Positions 17,187 to 25,938 of a DNA stretch of 64,000 nt are shown in pieces. Below the pieces are notes generated by a model. That model was given only the letters and a program-made list of their open reading frames with translations. It did not search any database and was not told the origin of the DNA. The DNA is taken from NCBI RefSeq assembly GCF_900119845.1, contig NZ_FPKU01000002.1, forward strand, positions 529,381 through 593,380. Reading direction: 5' to 3'. Made by a program: the position numbers and the translations under genes. The stretch comes from Devosia enhydra. GTDB taxonomy: Bacteria > Pseudomonadota > Alphaproteobacteria > Rhizobiales > Devosiaceae. The stretch's first letter is position 1; each line of letters starts with the position of its first letter.

Positions 17187-18266
17187 ATGCTTGCGCTTGA
17201 AGTGAATGCTTTCCTCGGCGAGATCGCGCGGGCACGGAGCGGCTATGGCCCGCCCCAGGTCGCGCCCGCGCTGCCCGATCACCGCAGCTTCCGCCGCGAC
17301 GGACCGGCCACCCATGTGGTGCTGGCCCCTGGGCTCGTGGAGGCGGTGCTCGGCGCTGGCGATATGTTCCTGCAGGCGGATTTCCACGCCGCGATCTCGG
17401 CGGTCGATCGGGAGAGCGCGTGGCACTGGGTGCGGTATTTCATCAGCCACAACCCCATCCAGCATGACGGGCCGGCCCACAAGGCGTCGCGCGAGGCCTT
17501 TCTCACCGTCTTTGCGGACGCCTCCCGCAGGCTCGATGGGGCCTGGCGGGCAATTTCGGCGGCCAATCTCGCCGAATTCGCCAAAGGCCATGTCGCGAGC
17601 CCTGCCGAGTTCGCCCGGCTTTCGGCGGACCGGTTCATCGAGGCGGTGATCGGGCTGCATGCGCCTGACTTTCCGGCCGGTGCGCTGGCAGGGGCAGACA
17701 AGCCATCGGCCAAATCGGTTTTCGGCTATCTGCATTCGCCGGCCCGGCTCGCGGCTGAGGAGGCGAGCCTTGTCGGGCTTGTCGGGGCGATGGGGCGCGA
17801 GGGTACGGGGCCGGACGGAGTGATGCCGATGCTTTTGAGCCTCATCGTCCAGGGTCGCGACCCGATGGTGGGCACCATGGCGGCGTTTCTCAACCACCTT
17901 CTTGCTCTCGACCCGGAGCAGCGGCGGGCGGCAATCGCCGGGGCGAGCCCGCGCGAGGTTTTTCGCAAGGCGGCGAGCGTCAACTATACCGGGCGGCGCG
18001 CCGCCGCGGCGTTTGCGCGGGACGGGCTCGACATCATGCCGGGGGATGCGGTGCTGGTGATCCTGCCGCCGCTGAACGGGCCGCAGGGCGGACCCGATCT
18101 GAGCTTCGGGCACGGCGCGCATCGCTGTGCGGGCAAGGCCCTGGCCTACCAGATGCTGGGCATATGGCTCGACGACCTGAGGAAAAGCTGCGACAGCATC
18201 CCCTGGCAGAGCCTTGTCGCGGACAGGCGGATGCCGGGTGTTTTCGAGGAATACAGGGCCGCGTGA
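17187..18266 (+). CDS. Short cytochrome P450 coupled to an acyl carrier protein
   Basis: A 359-residue P450-fold protein, about 40 residues shorter than most bacterial P450s. The heme signature is intact (LSFGHGAHRCAGKALA, thiolate C314). So are the K-helix ExxR (E257-R260, followed by NYTGR) and the C-helix H98/R102. The I-helix motif, usually AGxxT, reads QGRDP at 222-226, so the catalytic threonine is replaced by proline. Normal oxygen activation is therefore in doubt. Its stop overlaps the ATG of the ACP gene by one base (TGATG), which points to a substrate carried on that ACP. Start 17187 suits the family N-terminus, though no strong ribosome-binding site is seen. The substrate is unknown. 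Confidence 0.88.
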   Translation: MLALEVNAFLGEIARARSGYGPPQVAPALPDHRSFRRDGPATHVVLAPGLVEAVLGAGDMFLQADFHAAISAVDRESAWHWVRYFISHNPIQHDGPAHKASREAFLTVFADASRRLDGAWRAISAANLAEFAKGHVASPAEFARLSADRFIEAVIGLHAPDFPAGALAGADKPSAKSVFGYLHSPARLAAEEASLVGLVGAMGREGTGPDGVMPMLLSLIVQGRDPMVGTMAAFLNHLLALDPEQRRAAIAGASPREVFRKAASVNYTGRRAAAAFARDGLDIMPGDAVLVILPPLNGPQGGPDLSFGHGAHRCAGKALAYQMLGIWLDDLRKSCDSIPWQSLVADRRMPGVFEEYRAA

Positions 18267-18502
18267 TGAGCAGAACCGCCACCCCGGACGAGGTGATCGC
18301 CTTTATTGCGAGCGCGGCCCGGCTCGGCCCCGACGTCGATCCGGATGCTTCGCTCAGCGCGGTGGGTATCGATTCGCTCGATTTCGTCGACCTGCTGCTG
18401 TCGCTCGAAACCGAATATGAGGCGAGCCTGCCCATCGAGCAGATGGATGACGGGATGAGCCTGCGGGCGTTTGCCGTGTGGGTGTCGGGCCAGCTGCGCT
18501 GA
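18266..18502 (+). CDS. Acyl carrier protein
   Basis: A 78-residue acyl carrier protein with the phosphopantetheine attachment serine S37 in GIDSLDFVDLLLSLE. It starts at an ATG sharing its A with the TGA of the P450 gene, so the two are co-translated. The GIDSLDF-D pattern resembles specialised ACPs such as rhizobial AcpXL more than the fatty-acid AcpP (usually ADSLD), but this is only a short-motif impression. No ketosynthase or acyl-ACP ligase is adjacent, so its loading enzyme must lie elsewhere. It is convergent with the LpxL-like gene 20 bases away. Confidence 0.92.
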   Translation: MSRTATPDEVIAFIASAARLGPDVDPDASLSAVGIDSLDFVDLLLSLETEYEASLPIEQMDDGMSLRAFAVWVSGQLR

Positions 18503-18522
18503 GCCCGACCTCGCGGCCCCGT

Positions 18523-19299
18523 TCAGGCCGTGGGCGCAACGACCGGCAGCCTGCGGGCAATTTCCCAGCCTGCGAAGCGGGCGTCGAAGCGGGCGAGAAA
18601 GGCGATCATTTCCTCGGCGGCGGCATGCCCCTGCGGGCGGTGCCGGATGGGCGATGCCTTCACCATGACCTGCCCCTCGCCATCGACGGCGATATAGAGA
18701 AAGCAGGTGGCGATGCCGCGCCGCGCTGCAAGCTCGAGGCAGTTGGGGTTGATGACCCCGAAGGCGCCGGCGGCGTTGCAATAATCTATGGCGACGAGCA
18801 TGCACCGGTCCGGGCCCATGAGCCGCATCGCTTTTGCCAGGGACACCGCGTCCGAGCGCACCGGCATCTGGTGATCACGGCTGATCCCAAGGCGCTCCAA
18901 GCTCTCGGCCACCCCCTCGGGCTTTTCGACGGGACGAACGGCCTGCAGGTCGATCTGGTGGAACAGGGTGCTGAGGAACATGCCGCCCTGATGGGTGTGC
19001 ACGAACATCACCGGGCCGTTTTCGCGCATCGCCGCCTTGAGATCGCGGTCGCAGGCGATGGTGCAGGGTTTGCGCCGCGCTATGGGGAAATAGCGGCGCA
19101 GAAACAGCAGCGCCGAGTGGTCGAGCGTTGCGGGGAAGCGGCTGCGCCCATGTTCCTTGAGGAGGCGGGGGCGGTAGCGCGCGCCGTGGCGGACGCGTTC
19201 GAAGGCGGCGCGCTGGTCGGGGGCGCCGGCCAGCAGCAGGTCCTCGGCGAGCGCGATAGGCGCGATGACGTGCTTGGAGGCGAGGGGATCAAGGCGCAT
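18523..19299 (-). CDS. Divergent LpxL/HtrB-like acyltransferase
   Basis: A 258-residue protein with faint but consistent similarity to the lipid A late acyltransferase superfamily. VMFVHTHQGGMFLS (about 97-110) stands where the HFGNWE motif normally lies. The later pattern VAIDYCNAAGAF, then LAARRGIATCF and a VMVKASPI strand, follows the family order, ending in a tryptophan-containing helix (FAGWEIARRL). The catalytic HxxxxE/D pattern is not cleanly matched, so activity is uncertain. LpxL enzymes use acyl-ACP donors, which fits the neighbouring ACP-P450 pair, though this gene is on the opposite strand. The start at 19299 lacks a clear ribosome-binding site. Confidence 0.5.
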   Translation of the reverse strand: MRLDPLASKHVIAPIALAEDLLLAGAPDQRAAFERVRHGARYRPRLLKEHGRSRFPATLDHSALLFLRRYFPIARRKPCTIACDRDLKAAMRENGPVMFVHTHQGGMFLSTLFHQIDLQAVRPVEKPEGVAESLERLGISRDHQMPVRSDAVSLAKAMRLMGPDRCMLVAIDYCNAAGAFGVINPNCLELAARRGIATCFLYIAVDGEGQVMVKASPIRHRPQGHAAAEEMIAFLARFDARFAGWEIARRLPVVAPTA

Positions 19300-19497
19300 C
19301 GGGGCAACCTGCTGGCGACCCGATGAGCTAGCACCGCCCCGGCCGCTTCGTCCAGATCGCGGGGACGATGGTTCTCGCGGGGGCCCGCTCCCCTGCTGGG
19401 CACGCCCATGCTAGGGTTCGCCACCGTTTCGGAGGTGTGCGGAAAAGCCTGCGGGTTGCACTCCGGCCGCTTGGGAAACGCCGACAGGGAGACCGCC

Positions 19498-20265
19498 ATG
19501 ACGACCCAGACCCGCATCGCGCTCGTGACCGGGGCCACCGGAGGCATCGGATTGGCGATTGCCCAGCGCTTCGCCTTTGCCGGCTACACGGTCATCGCCC
19601 ATGGCGTCGAAGCCGAGGGGGTTGCGGAAACCATTCTCGGCCGGGCCGCGACGCAGTATCTGCGCGCCGATCTCAGCCGCCCCGCCGAAGCCGGCGAGCT
19701 GGTGCGCGAGGTGGAGCGCGGGCACGGCCGGCTCGACATTCTCGTCAACACCGCCGGGGTGCAGAAGGTCTCGCCCATCGGCGACTTCCCCGTCGAGGAC
19801 TGGCAGCGCATTCTCGCGATCAATCTCGATGCCGCCTTCCACGCCACGCAGGCGGCGGTGCCGGGCATGGTGGCGCGGCAATGGGGCCGCATCGTCAACA
19901 TCGCTTCGGCCCATGGGCTGGTGGCCAGCCCGTTCAAATCGGCCTATGTCGCATCAAAGCACGCGCTGGTGGGGCTGACAAAGACCGTGGCGCTCGAGAC
20001 GGCCGAAGCCGGGGTGACCTGCAACGCCATCTGCCCGGGCTATGTGCTGACCCCGCTGGTCAAAAAACAGATCGCCGACCAGGCCCGCGCCCATAACCTG
20101 CCCGAGGATCGGGTGATCCGCGAGGTGATCCTCGCGCCCCAGCCCAACAAGGCCTTCATCGCGCCCGAGGAAGTGGCGGAACTGGCCCATTACCTCACCA
20201 CCCCGCTGGCCCGCTCGATCACCGGGGCCTCGCTTGCCATCGATGGGGGCTGGACGGCGCGGTAG
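19498..20265 (+). CDS. bdhA: 3-hydroxybutyrate dehydrogenase (SDR family)
   Basis: A 255-residue short-chain dehydrogenase that oxidises D-3-hydroxybutyrate to acetoacetate with NAD, as in polyhydroxybutyrate use. The dinucleotide motif is TGATGGIG (11-18), NTAG occupies 84-87, and the catalytic set is S137, Y150 and K154 (YVASK). The C-terminal stretch PQPNKAFIAPEEVAELAHYL and the ending IDGGWTAR are characteristic of this enzyme among SDRs. Start 19498 has CAGGGA upstream. It converges on the ThDP enzyme with a gap of only 12 bases. Confidence 0.9.
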   Translation: MTTQTRIALVTGATGGIGLAIAQRFAFAGYTVIAHGVEAEGVAETILGRAATQYLRADLSRPAEAGELVREVERGHGRLDILVNTAGVQKVSPIGDFPVEDWQRILAINLDAAFHATQAAVPGMVARQWGRIVNIASAHGLVASPFKSAYVASKHALVGLTKTVALETAEAGVTCNAICPGYVLTPLVKKQIADQARAHNLPEDRVIREVILAPQPNKAFIAPEEVAELAHYLTTPLARSITGASLAIDGGWTAR

Positions 20266-20277
20266 GTCTCCGGCCCC

Positions 20278-21960
20278 TCACGCCTTCTGGGCGGCCGCGC
20301 GGATTTCAGACAGCGACTGGCCGGCGGTCAGCGCCTCGGGATCGACCTTGAGGTGGATCACGGTGGGCACCCTGGCCTCGAGTGCGCGCTTGAATGCGGG
20401 CATGAAATCCTCGGTGCGGTCAACATATTCGCCGCGTGCCCCGAAGGCCCGGCCGAAAGCGGCGAAATCGGGGTTGCGCAGCTCGGTCGCCACCATGCGC
20501 GCCGGATAATGGCGTTCCTGATGCATGCGGATGGTGCCCAGCATGCCATTGTCGACGACCACGAAGATCGGCGCCCCGCCGAACTGCATGGCGGTGGCAA
20601 GCTCCTGCCCCGTCATCATGAAATCGCCATCGCCGGCGATGCACACCACCGGCCGGTCGGGATGGCGCAGGGCCGCCGCGATCGCCGCCGGCACGCCATA
20701 GCCCATCGACCCCGACCCGGGCGCCAGCTGCGTGCCATAGCGGCGGTGGCGGTAAAAGCGGTGGAGGAAGGCCGCGAAATTGCCGGCGCCATTGGTCAGG
20801 ATGGCGGTCTCGGGCAGCTTTTCACGCAGCGCCAGGATCACTTCGGGCATCTGCACATTGCCCGGCAGGAGGCGCGGGGTCTGCCAAGCCTCGTATTGGG
20901 ACCGCGCTTCGGCGCGGCGCTCGGCCCAGCGCACAGGCGCGTCGGGAACGAGCGCATCGATATGGGGCGCCATGCCGAGCGGGGTGGCGTTGATGGCAAG
21001 ATCGGCCTGATAGACCCGGCCCAGTTCGTTGGCATCGCAATGGATGTGCACGAGAGTCTGGGCGGAGCGCGGCACGCCGAGCAGCTCGTAGCTGTCCGAA
21101 GGCACCTCGCTCAGCCGGTCGCCGAACAGGATGACGAGATCGGCCTCCCGGATCCGGGCCTTGAGCTTTGGGTTGATGCCGAGCCCGGCTTCGCCGGCAT
21201 AGCAGCGATGGGCGTTGGAAAAGAGATCCTGCCGGCGCCAGGCCGCCGCCACCGGCAGATCCCAGCGTTCGGCGAAGCGGGTGAGGGCGGCGAGGGCGTC
21301 GTCCGTCCAGCGGCTGCCGCCGGGAATGAGGATGGGGCGCTCGGCCCTGGCCAGAAGGGCCTTGAGCGCGGCGATCTGCTCGGGCGCCGGGTGAATCTCG
21401 GGCACCTCGGTGCGCCGGGCGGGGATCGCCGAAACCACATCTGTCAGCATGTCCTCGGGCAGGGCCAGAACCACCGGGCCGGGCCGGCCGGACATGGCGA
21501 TGGCGAAGGCCCGGGCGATCATCTCGGGCATGCGCGCGGCATCCTCGATCTGGGCCACCCATTTGGCCAGCCCCGAAAACATCTGCACATAATCGACTTC
21601 CTGGAAGGCTTCGCGGCCGAGAAAGCCGCGCGCCACCTGGCCGACGAAGAGGATCATAGGGGTCGCGTCCTGATGGGCGACATGCACCCCGGCGCTGGCA
21701 TTGGTGGCGCCGGGCCCGCGGGTGGCAAAGCAGATGCCGGGCCGCCCGGTCATCTTGCCGTCGGCCTCGGCCATCATCGCGGCGCCGCCCTCATGGCGGG
21801 TGGTTATGACCTCGATCCGGGCATCGTGCAGGGCATCGAGCACGGCGAGATAGCTTTCGCCGGGCACGCAGAAGATGCGGTCGACCCCTTCGGTCTCGAG
21901 CGCGGCCACCAGATGTTCGGCACCGGTCCGCTCGACCGGCTGAAGGGGGGAAGGGGCCAT
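20278..21960 (-). CDS. Thiamine-diphosphate enzyme, acetolactate-synthase-like
   Basis: A 560-residue ThDP-dependent enzyme with the three-domain pyruvate oxidase fold. The activating glutamate is E57 (RHEGGAAMMAEA), and the ThDP/metal motif GDGDFMMTGQELATAM is followed by the usual VVVDNGMLG. It resembles large-subunit acetolactate synthases and related catabolic decarboxylases or carboligases. No regulatory ilvN subunit is next to it, so a biosynthetic role is unlikely. It diverges from the ABC importer operon across a shared 296-base region, so it may act in the same pathway. Start 21960 has GAGGA upstream; ATG 21990 is possible. Confidence 0.8.
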   Translation of the reverse strand: MAPSPLQPVERTGAEHLVAALETEGVDRIFCVPGESYLAVLDALHDARIEVITTRHEGGAAMMAEADGKMTGRPGICFATRGPGATNASAGVHVAHQDATPMILFVGQVARGFLGREAFQEVDYVQMFSGLAKWVAQIEDAARMPEMIARAFAIAMSGRPGPVVLALPEDMLTDVVSAIPARRTEVPEIHPAPEQIAALKALLARAERPILIPGGSRWTDDALAALTRFAERWDLPVAAAWRRQDLFSNAHRCYAGEAGLGINPKLKARIREADLVILFGDRLSEVPSDSYELLGVPRSAQTLVHIHCDANELGRVYQADLAINATPLGMAPHIDALVPDAPVRWAERRAEARSQYEAWQTPRLLPGNVQMPEVILALREKLPETAILTNGAGNFAAFLHRFYRHRRYGTQLAPGSGSMGYGVPAAIAAALRHPDRPVVCIAGDGDFMMTGQELATAMQFGGAPIFVVVDNGMLGTIRMHQERHYPARMVATELRNPDFAAFGRAFGARGEYVDRTEDFMPAFKRALEARVPTVIHLKVDPEALTAGQSLSEIRAAAQKA

Positions 21961-22104
21961 GGTCAGATAGTCCTCGAGGCGAAAGCACAAAGGCCCGGCG
22001 CTCGCCCGGGCCGGGTGCGGCGACCATGCCGTGCCGGCCGCCTGTCGCGCAAGCGACGCCGCGGCCCTGCCTCATGCTCTTTTGCCATGCCCTCATTCGG
22101 CAAG

Positions 22105-22149
22105 GTCATGCCGGTTCAGGTCATGCCGGTTCCGATTATGCCGGTTCAC
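22105..22149. repeat. 15-base tandem repeat
   Basis: Three near-identical units containing ATGCCGGTTC recur with exact 15-base spacing (22108, 22123, 22138). They sit between the divergent ThDP enzyme and ABC importer genes, in the probable control region. Confidence 0.85.
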
Positions 22150-22195
22150 AGCAGAGCGAGGTGCGCGCGAAGGGCATCGGACAACCTTGACTCCA

Positions 22196-22216
22196 GTTGT
22201 ATGATGTCTAATAACA
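22196..22216. promoter_or_regulatory. Candidate GntR/FadR-type operator
   Basis: An AT-rich imperfect palindrome with outer GTT and AAC lies about 40 bases before the importer start. It contains TTGTATGATGT, loosely like the TNGTNNNACNA half sites of FCD-type GntR proteins. The operon encodes such a regulator at 28001. The match is weak. Confidence 0.3.
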
Positions 22217-22256
22217 GACGCCGACTTCTTGCTTCGCAAATGGGAGGACTCTTGCG

Positions 22257-23855
22257 ATGAGAAAGACGATCCTGGCTGCCCTGATGGCAGCCGCTCTGGC
22301 CGGGACTTCGGGCATCGCCATGGCCGCGACGCCGGCCGACCAGCTCGTCATCGGCATGAGCATGAACAACATCATCACCTTCGATCCCGCCGCAATGACC
22401 GGCCGCGAGACGACGGGCGTGGTGACCAATATCTACGACACCCTCGTCCGCCTCGATCCGGTCGAGCGCACCCAGGTCAATCCCGGCCTCGCCGAAAGCT
22501 GGGAGATTTCCGAGGATGGCCGCACCATCACCTTCACGCTGCGCGAGGGCGCCAAGTTCGCCTCCGGCAATCCGGTGACCGCCGAAGACGTCCTGTGGTC
22601 ATACAAGCGGAACATCGAACTGGGCCTCGTGGGCGCCGGCATCTGGCTGGGCTTCGGCTTCACCGCCGAGAATTTCGACGAACTGGTGACGGCCGAGGGC
22701 AACACGCTGACCGTCAACCTGCCCCAGGCAGGCGATCCGCAGCTGGTGCTCTACATGTTCGGCAAGCCCGACACGGCAGCGGTGATCGACAGCAAGACCG
22801 CGCTCGAGCATGTGGTTGACAACGACTATGCCAAGGGCTGGCTCACCACCAACACGGCCGGCTCGGGCCCCTACAAGCTCGTGAGCTTTGCCGCCAACGA
22901 CCTCTTGGTCATCGACCGCAACCCCAATTACTGGGACGATCCGGCGGCGATGACCCGCGTGCTCTTCCGCCACATGCCGGAAAGCCAGACCAAGCGCCTG
23001 ATGCTCGAGCGCGGCGACATCGATGTCGGCCTCGCCCTCTCGGTGCCCGACATCAACGCGCTTTCGACCAACCCGGATGTCGAGGTGCAGGCGGTGCCGG
23101 CGGCGGGCTTCTACTTCCTCGGCATGTCGATGAAGGACGAGCGCTTCGCCAACCCCAAGGTGCGCGAGGCGCTGCGCCACCTCATCGACTATGATGGCAT
23201 CAACGAGACCATCATGCCGAACTATGGCGTCAAGCGGCAGCGGCCGGTGGCGCTGGGCGTGCTCGGCGCGCTCGAGGATCCCGGCTTCGACCTCGATATC
23301 GAGAAGGCCAAGGCGCTGCTCGCCGAAGCCGGCTATGCCGATGGCTTCCCCGTGCAGCTGCTCTCGCTCAACGAGGCCCCGTTCCTCGATGCGGCGACCG
23401 CCATCCAGGGCACGCTGGCCCAGGCGGGCATCACCGCCGAGATCGTCACCGGCGGCGGCAACCAGGTCTACGGGCCGATGCGCGAGCGCAATTTCGAGCT
23501 CATCGTGGGTCGTGGCGGCGGCGGCCAGGAGCCGCATCCGCATTCCAACCTGCGCGCCATGGTGATCAACCCCAACAATGCCGACGATGCCGGGCTTTCC
23601 GGCGTCATCGTATGGCGCACCTCGTGGCAGGACGAACAGGCCAACCAGATGGCCGCCGATGCCCTGCTGGTCCGCGATCCGGCCGAGCAGGCCGCCGCCT
23701 ATGAGGCCATCCAGCAGCGGGTGGACGAGGTGATCCCGGCCCTGCATGTGTTCTCGCAGGCCGTCGATACCGCCGTGTTCCGCGCCGATGTCGAGAACTA
23801 CCAGACCCATTACGGCTGGACGACGCGGCTCGAGGACGTGACCAAGTCGCGCTGA
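22257..23855 (+). CDS. ABC transporter substrate-binding protein, family 5
   Basis: A 532-residue periplasmic binding protein of the dipeptide/oligopeptide/nickel cluster (SBP_bac_5). A Sec signal peptide covers about residues 1-23 (MRKTILAALMAAALAG...AMA). The family core NPGLAESWEISEDGRTITFTL appears near residue 78, and GSGPYKLVSF follows near 205. It is the first gene of an operon with two permeases and two ATPases. Family members bind peptides, opines, sugar acids or oligosaccharides; the cupin and enolase-family genes downstream favour an acidic sugar here, by inference only. Confidence 0.92.
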   Translation: MRKTILAALMAAALAGTSGIAMAATPADQLVIGMSMNNIITFDPAAMTGRETTGVVTNIYDTLVRLDPVERTQVNPGLAESWEISEDGRTITFTLREGAKFASGNPVTAEDVLWSYKRNIELGLVGAGIWLGFGFTAENFDELVTAEGNTLTVNLPQAGDPQLVLYMFGKPDTAAVIDSKTALEHVVDNDYAKGWLTTNTAGSGPYKLVSFAANDLLVIDRNPNYWDDPAAMTRVLFRHMPESQTKRLMLERGDIDVGLALSVPDINALSTNPDVEVQAVPAAGFYFLGMSMKDERFANPKVREALRHLIDYDGINETIMPNYGVKRQRPVALGVLGALEDPGFDLDIEKAKALLAEAGYADGFPVQLLSLNEAPFLDAATAIQGTLAQAGITAEIVTGGGNQVYGPMRERNFELIVGRGGGGQEPHPHSNLRAMVINPNNADDAGLSGVIVWRTSWQDEQANQMAADALLVRDPAEQAAAYEAIQQRVDEVIPALHVFSQAVDTAVFRADVENYQTHYGWTTRLEDVTKSR

Positions 23856-23861
23856 TGCAAC

Positions 23862-23892
23862 AGGCCGGCGGAGCAACGCGCTTCGCCGGCCT
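23862..23892 (+). other. Stem-loop between binding protein and permease genes
   Basis: About 13 base pairs (AGGCCGGCG..., CGCCGGCCT, with one G-T pair) lie right after the stop at 23855, with no T run. Hairpins at this place in ABC operons commonly stabilise the binding-protein message and lower permease expression. Confidence 0.65.
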
Positions 23893-23959
23893 CCTCAATT
23901 GACGGACGCGGCGGAGCGCCGCCATCCTCGCTCTGCCCAGTGCCTCAGGGAACCGACCC

Positions 23960-25015
23960 ATGACCCCGCAAGCCGCACCGCCGCCTGCTTCGAGCTTCGG
24001 CCCCCGCCTGCTGTCGGGGCTGGGTGCGGTCGGCTCGGTGGTGGCCACCCTGATCGGGCTTTTGTTCCTGACCTTTGCCATCGGGCGGCTGATGCCGGTC
24101 GATCCCGTGCTCGCCATCATCGGGGATGAGGCGACGCAGGCGACCTATGACCGGGTCTACCAGCAGCTGGGGCTCGACCAGCCGGTCTATGTGCAGTTCT
24201 TCCGCTACGTGTCGGACATCCTGCGCGGCGATTTCGGTGTTGCGATCCTCACCGGCCGGCCGGTGATCGAAGACATCATACGGGTGTTCCCGGCGACGGT
24301 GGAACTCGCCACCCTCTCGATCCTGATCGGCGCCGGCATCGGCGTGCCGCTCGGCGTGCTCGCTGCCACCCGCCGCGACCGGATCGAGGACCATGCGGTG
24401 CGCTTCATCACGCTGATCAGCTATTCGACGCCGGTGTTCTGGCTCGGGCTGATCGGGCTGATTGTGTTTTACGCCATGCTGGGCTGGTCGGGCGGCACTG
24501 GCCGCGTCGAGATCTTCTATACCGGCATCGTGCCGCCCATCACCGGCTTCCTTTTGATCGACAGCCTCATCACCGGCAATATGGATGTGTTCTGGAGCGC
24601 CCTGCGCAACATCTGGCTGCCGGCCGCGATCCTCGGTCTTTCCTCGATGGCCTATATCAGCCGCATGACGCGCAGCTTCATGATCGAGCAGCTGGGGCAG
24701 GAATATATTCTTACCGCCCGCATCAAGGGCATGTCCGAGAGCGCCGTGATCTGGCGCCACGCCTTCCGCAACATCCGCGTGCAGCTCGTCACCATCGTGG
24801 CGCTCGCCTATGGCAGCCTGCTCGAAGGCGCCGTGCTGATCGAGACGGTGTTCTCCTGGCCCGGCTTTGGAGGCTATCTCACCTCCAACCTGATGATCGG
24901 CGACATGAACGCGGTGATGGCCTGCGTGCTGCTGGTGGGCGTCATCTTCATCGGGCTCAACCTGCTCTCGGATGTGCTCTATCGCGTCTTCGACCCGCGG
25001 ACCAAAGCCCAATGA
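23960..25015 (+). CDS. ABC transporter permease, DppB type
   Basis: A 351-residue inner-membrane permease of the binding-protein-dependent dipeptide class. The first membrane segment (VATLIGLLFLTFAIGRLMPVD) is followed by the characteristic periplasmic loop DPVLAIIG...LGLDQPVYVQF. The EAA coupling motif lies near EYILTARIKGMSESAVIWRHA. The 3' end overlaps the next permease by four bases. Confidence 0.94.
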   Translation: MTPQAAPPPASSFGPRLLSGLGAVGSVVATLIGLLFLTFAIGRLMPVDPVLAIIGDEATQATYDRVYQQLGLDQPVYVQFFRYVSDILRGDFGVAILTGRPVIEDIIRVFPATVELATLSILIGAGIGVPLGVLAATRRDRIEDHAVRFITLISYSTPVFWLGLIGLIVFYAMLGWSGGTGRVEIFYTGIVPPITGFLLIDSLITGNMDVFWSALRNIWLPAAILGLSSMAYISRMTRSFMIEQLGQEYILTARIKGMSESAVIWRHAFRNIRVQLVTIVALAYGSLLEGAVLIETVFSWPGFGGYLTSNLMIGDMNAVMACVLLVGVIFIGLNLLSDVLYRVFDPRTKAQ

Positions 25016-25938
25016 GCACCGACCTCTCCTCCGCGCCCCGCCGCGGCCTTTCGCACTGGCTATCGACCGACGAGATCACCTCGGGCCGGCAGGCCGCCGC
25101 CCAGCGCGCCTACTGGGGCTTTGTCGGCTTCATGGGCAATCCGCTCGCGGTGATCGGCGCGCTGATCATCCTGCTGCTGATCATCTCGGCGGCCTTCGCC
25201 CCCCTCGTCGCCACCCATGATCCGATCGCGCAGAACCTGCGCGCCGCCCTGCAGCCGCCCAGCGCCGCCAACTGGTTTGGTACCGACGAGCTTGGCCGCG
25301 ACATCTATTCGCGCATCGTCTATGGCGCGCGCATCACCCTCACCATCGTGGTGCTGGTGTCGGTGATCGTGGGCCCCATCGGGCTCTTCGTGGGCATGCT
25401 GGCCGGGTTCGTCGGGGGATGGACCGATCGCATCCTGATGCGCATCACCGATATCTTCCTTTCCTTCCCCAGCCTCGTGCTGGCGCTGGCCTTCGCCGCA
25501 GCGCTGGGGCCGGGGCTCGAAAATGCCGTCATCGCGATTGCGCTGACCGCCTGGCCGCCGATCGCGCGGCTGGCACGCGCCGAAACCCTCACCATCCGCT
25601 CGTCGGACTTCATCGCTGCGGCGCGGCTCGTCGGCGCCTCGCGGCTGCGGCTGCTGTTCCGCCATGTGCTGCCGCTCTGCCTGCCCTCGGTGATCGTCCG
25701 GCTCTGCCTCAACATGGCGGGCATCATCCTTACCGCCGCCGGGCTCGGCTTCCTCGGGCTGGGCGCCCAGCCGCCCTCGCCCGAATGGGGCGCGATGACC
25801 TCGGCGGGCCGCCGCTTCATGCTCGACAGCTGGTGGGTGGTGACCATGCCGGGTTCGGCCATCCTCATCGTCAGCCTCGCCTTCAACCTCTTCGGCGATG
25901 GCTTACGCGACCTCCTCGATCCGAGGCATTCCAAATGA
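25012..25938 (+). CDS. ABC transporter permease, DppC type
   Basis: The second permease of the importer, 308 aa. It has the DppC-type N-terminal cytoplasmic region, a first membrane segment (AVIGALIILLLIISAAFAPL), the WFGTDELGRDIYSRIVYGAR signature, and an EAA motif around SDFIAAARLVGASRLRLLFRH. ATGA overlaps link it to the genes on both sides. Confidence 0.95.
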   Translation: MSTDLSSAPRRGLSHWLSTDEITSGRQAAAQRAYWGFVGFMGNPLAVIGALIILLLIISAAFAPLVATHDPIAQNLRAALQPPSAANWFGTDELGRDIYSRIVYGARITLTIVVLVSVIVGPIGLFVGMLAGFVGGWTDRILMRITDIFLSFPSLVLALAFAAALGPGLENAVIAIALTAWPPIARLARAETLTIRSSDFIAAARLVGASRLRLLFRHVLPLCLPSVIVRLCLNMAGIILTAAGLGFLGLGAQPPSPEWGAMTSAGRRFMLDSWWVVTMPGSAILIVSLAFNLFGDGLRDLLDPRHSK

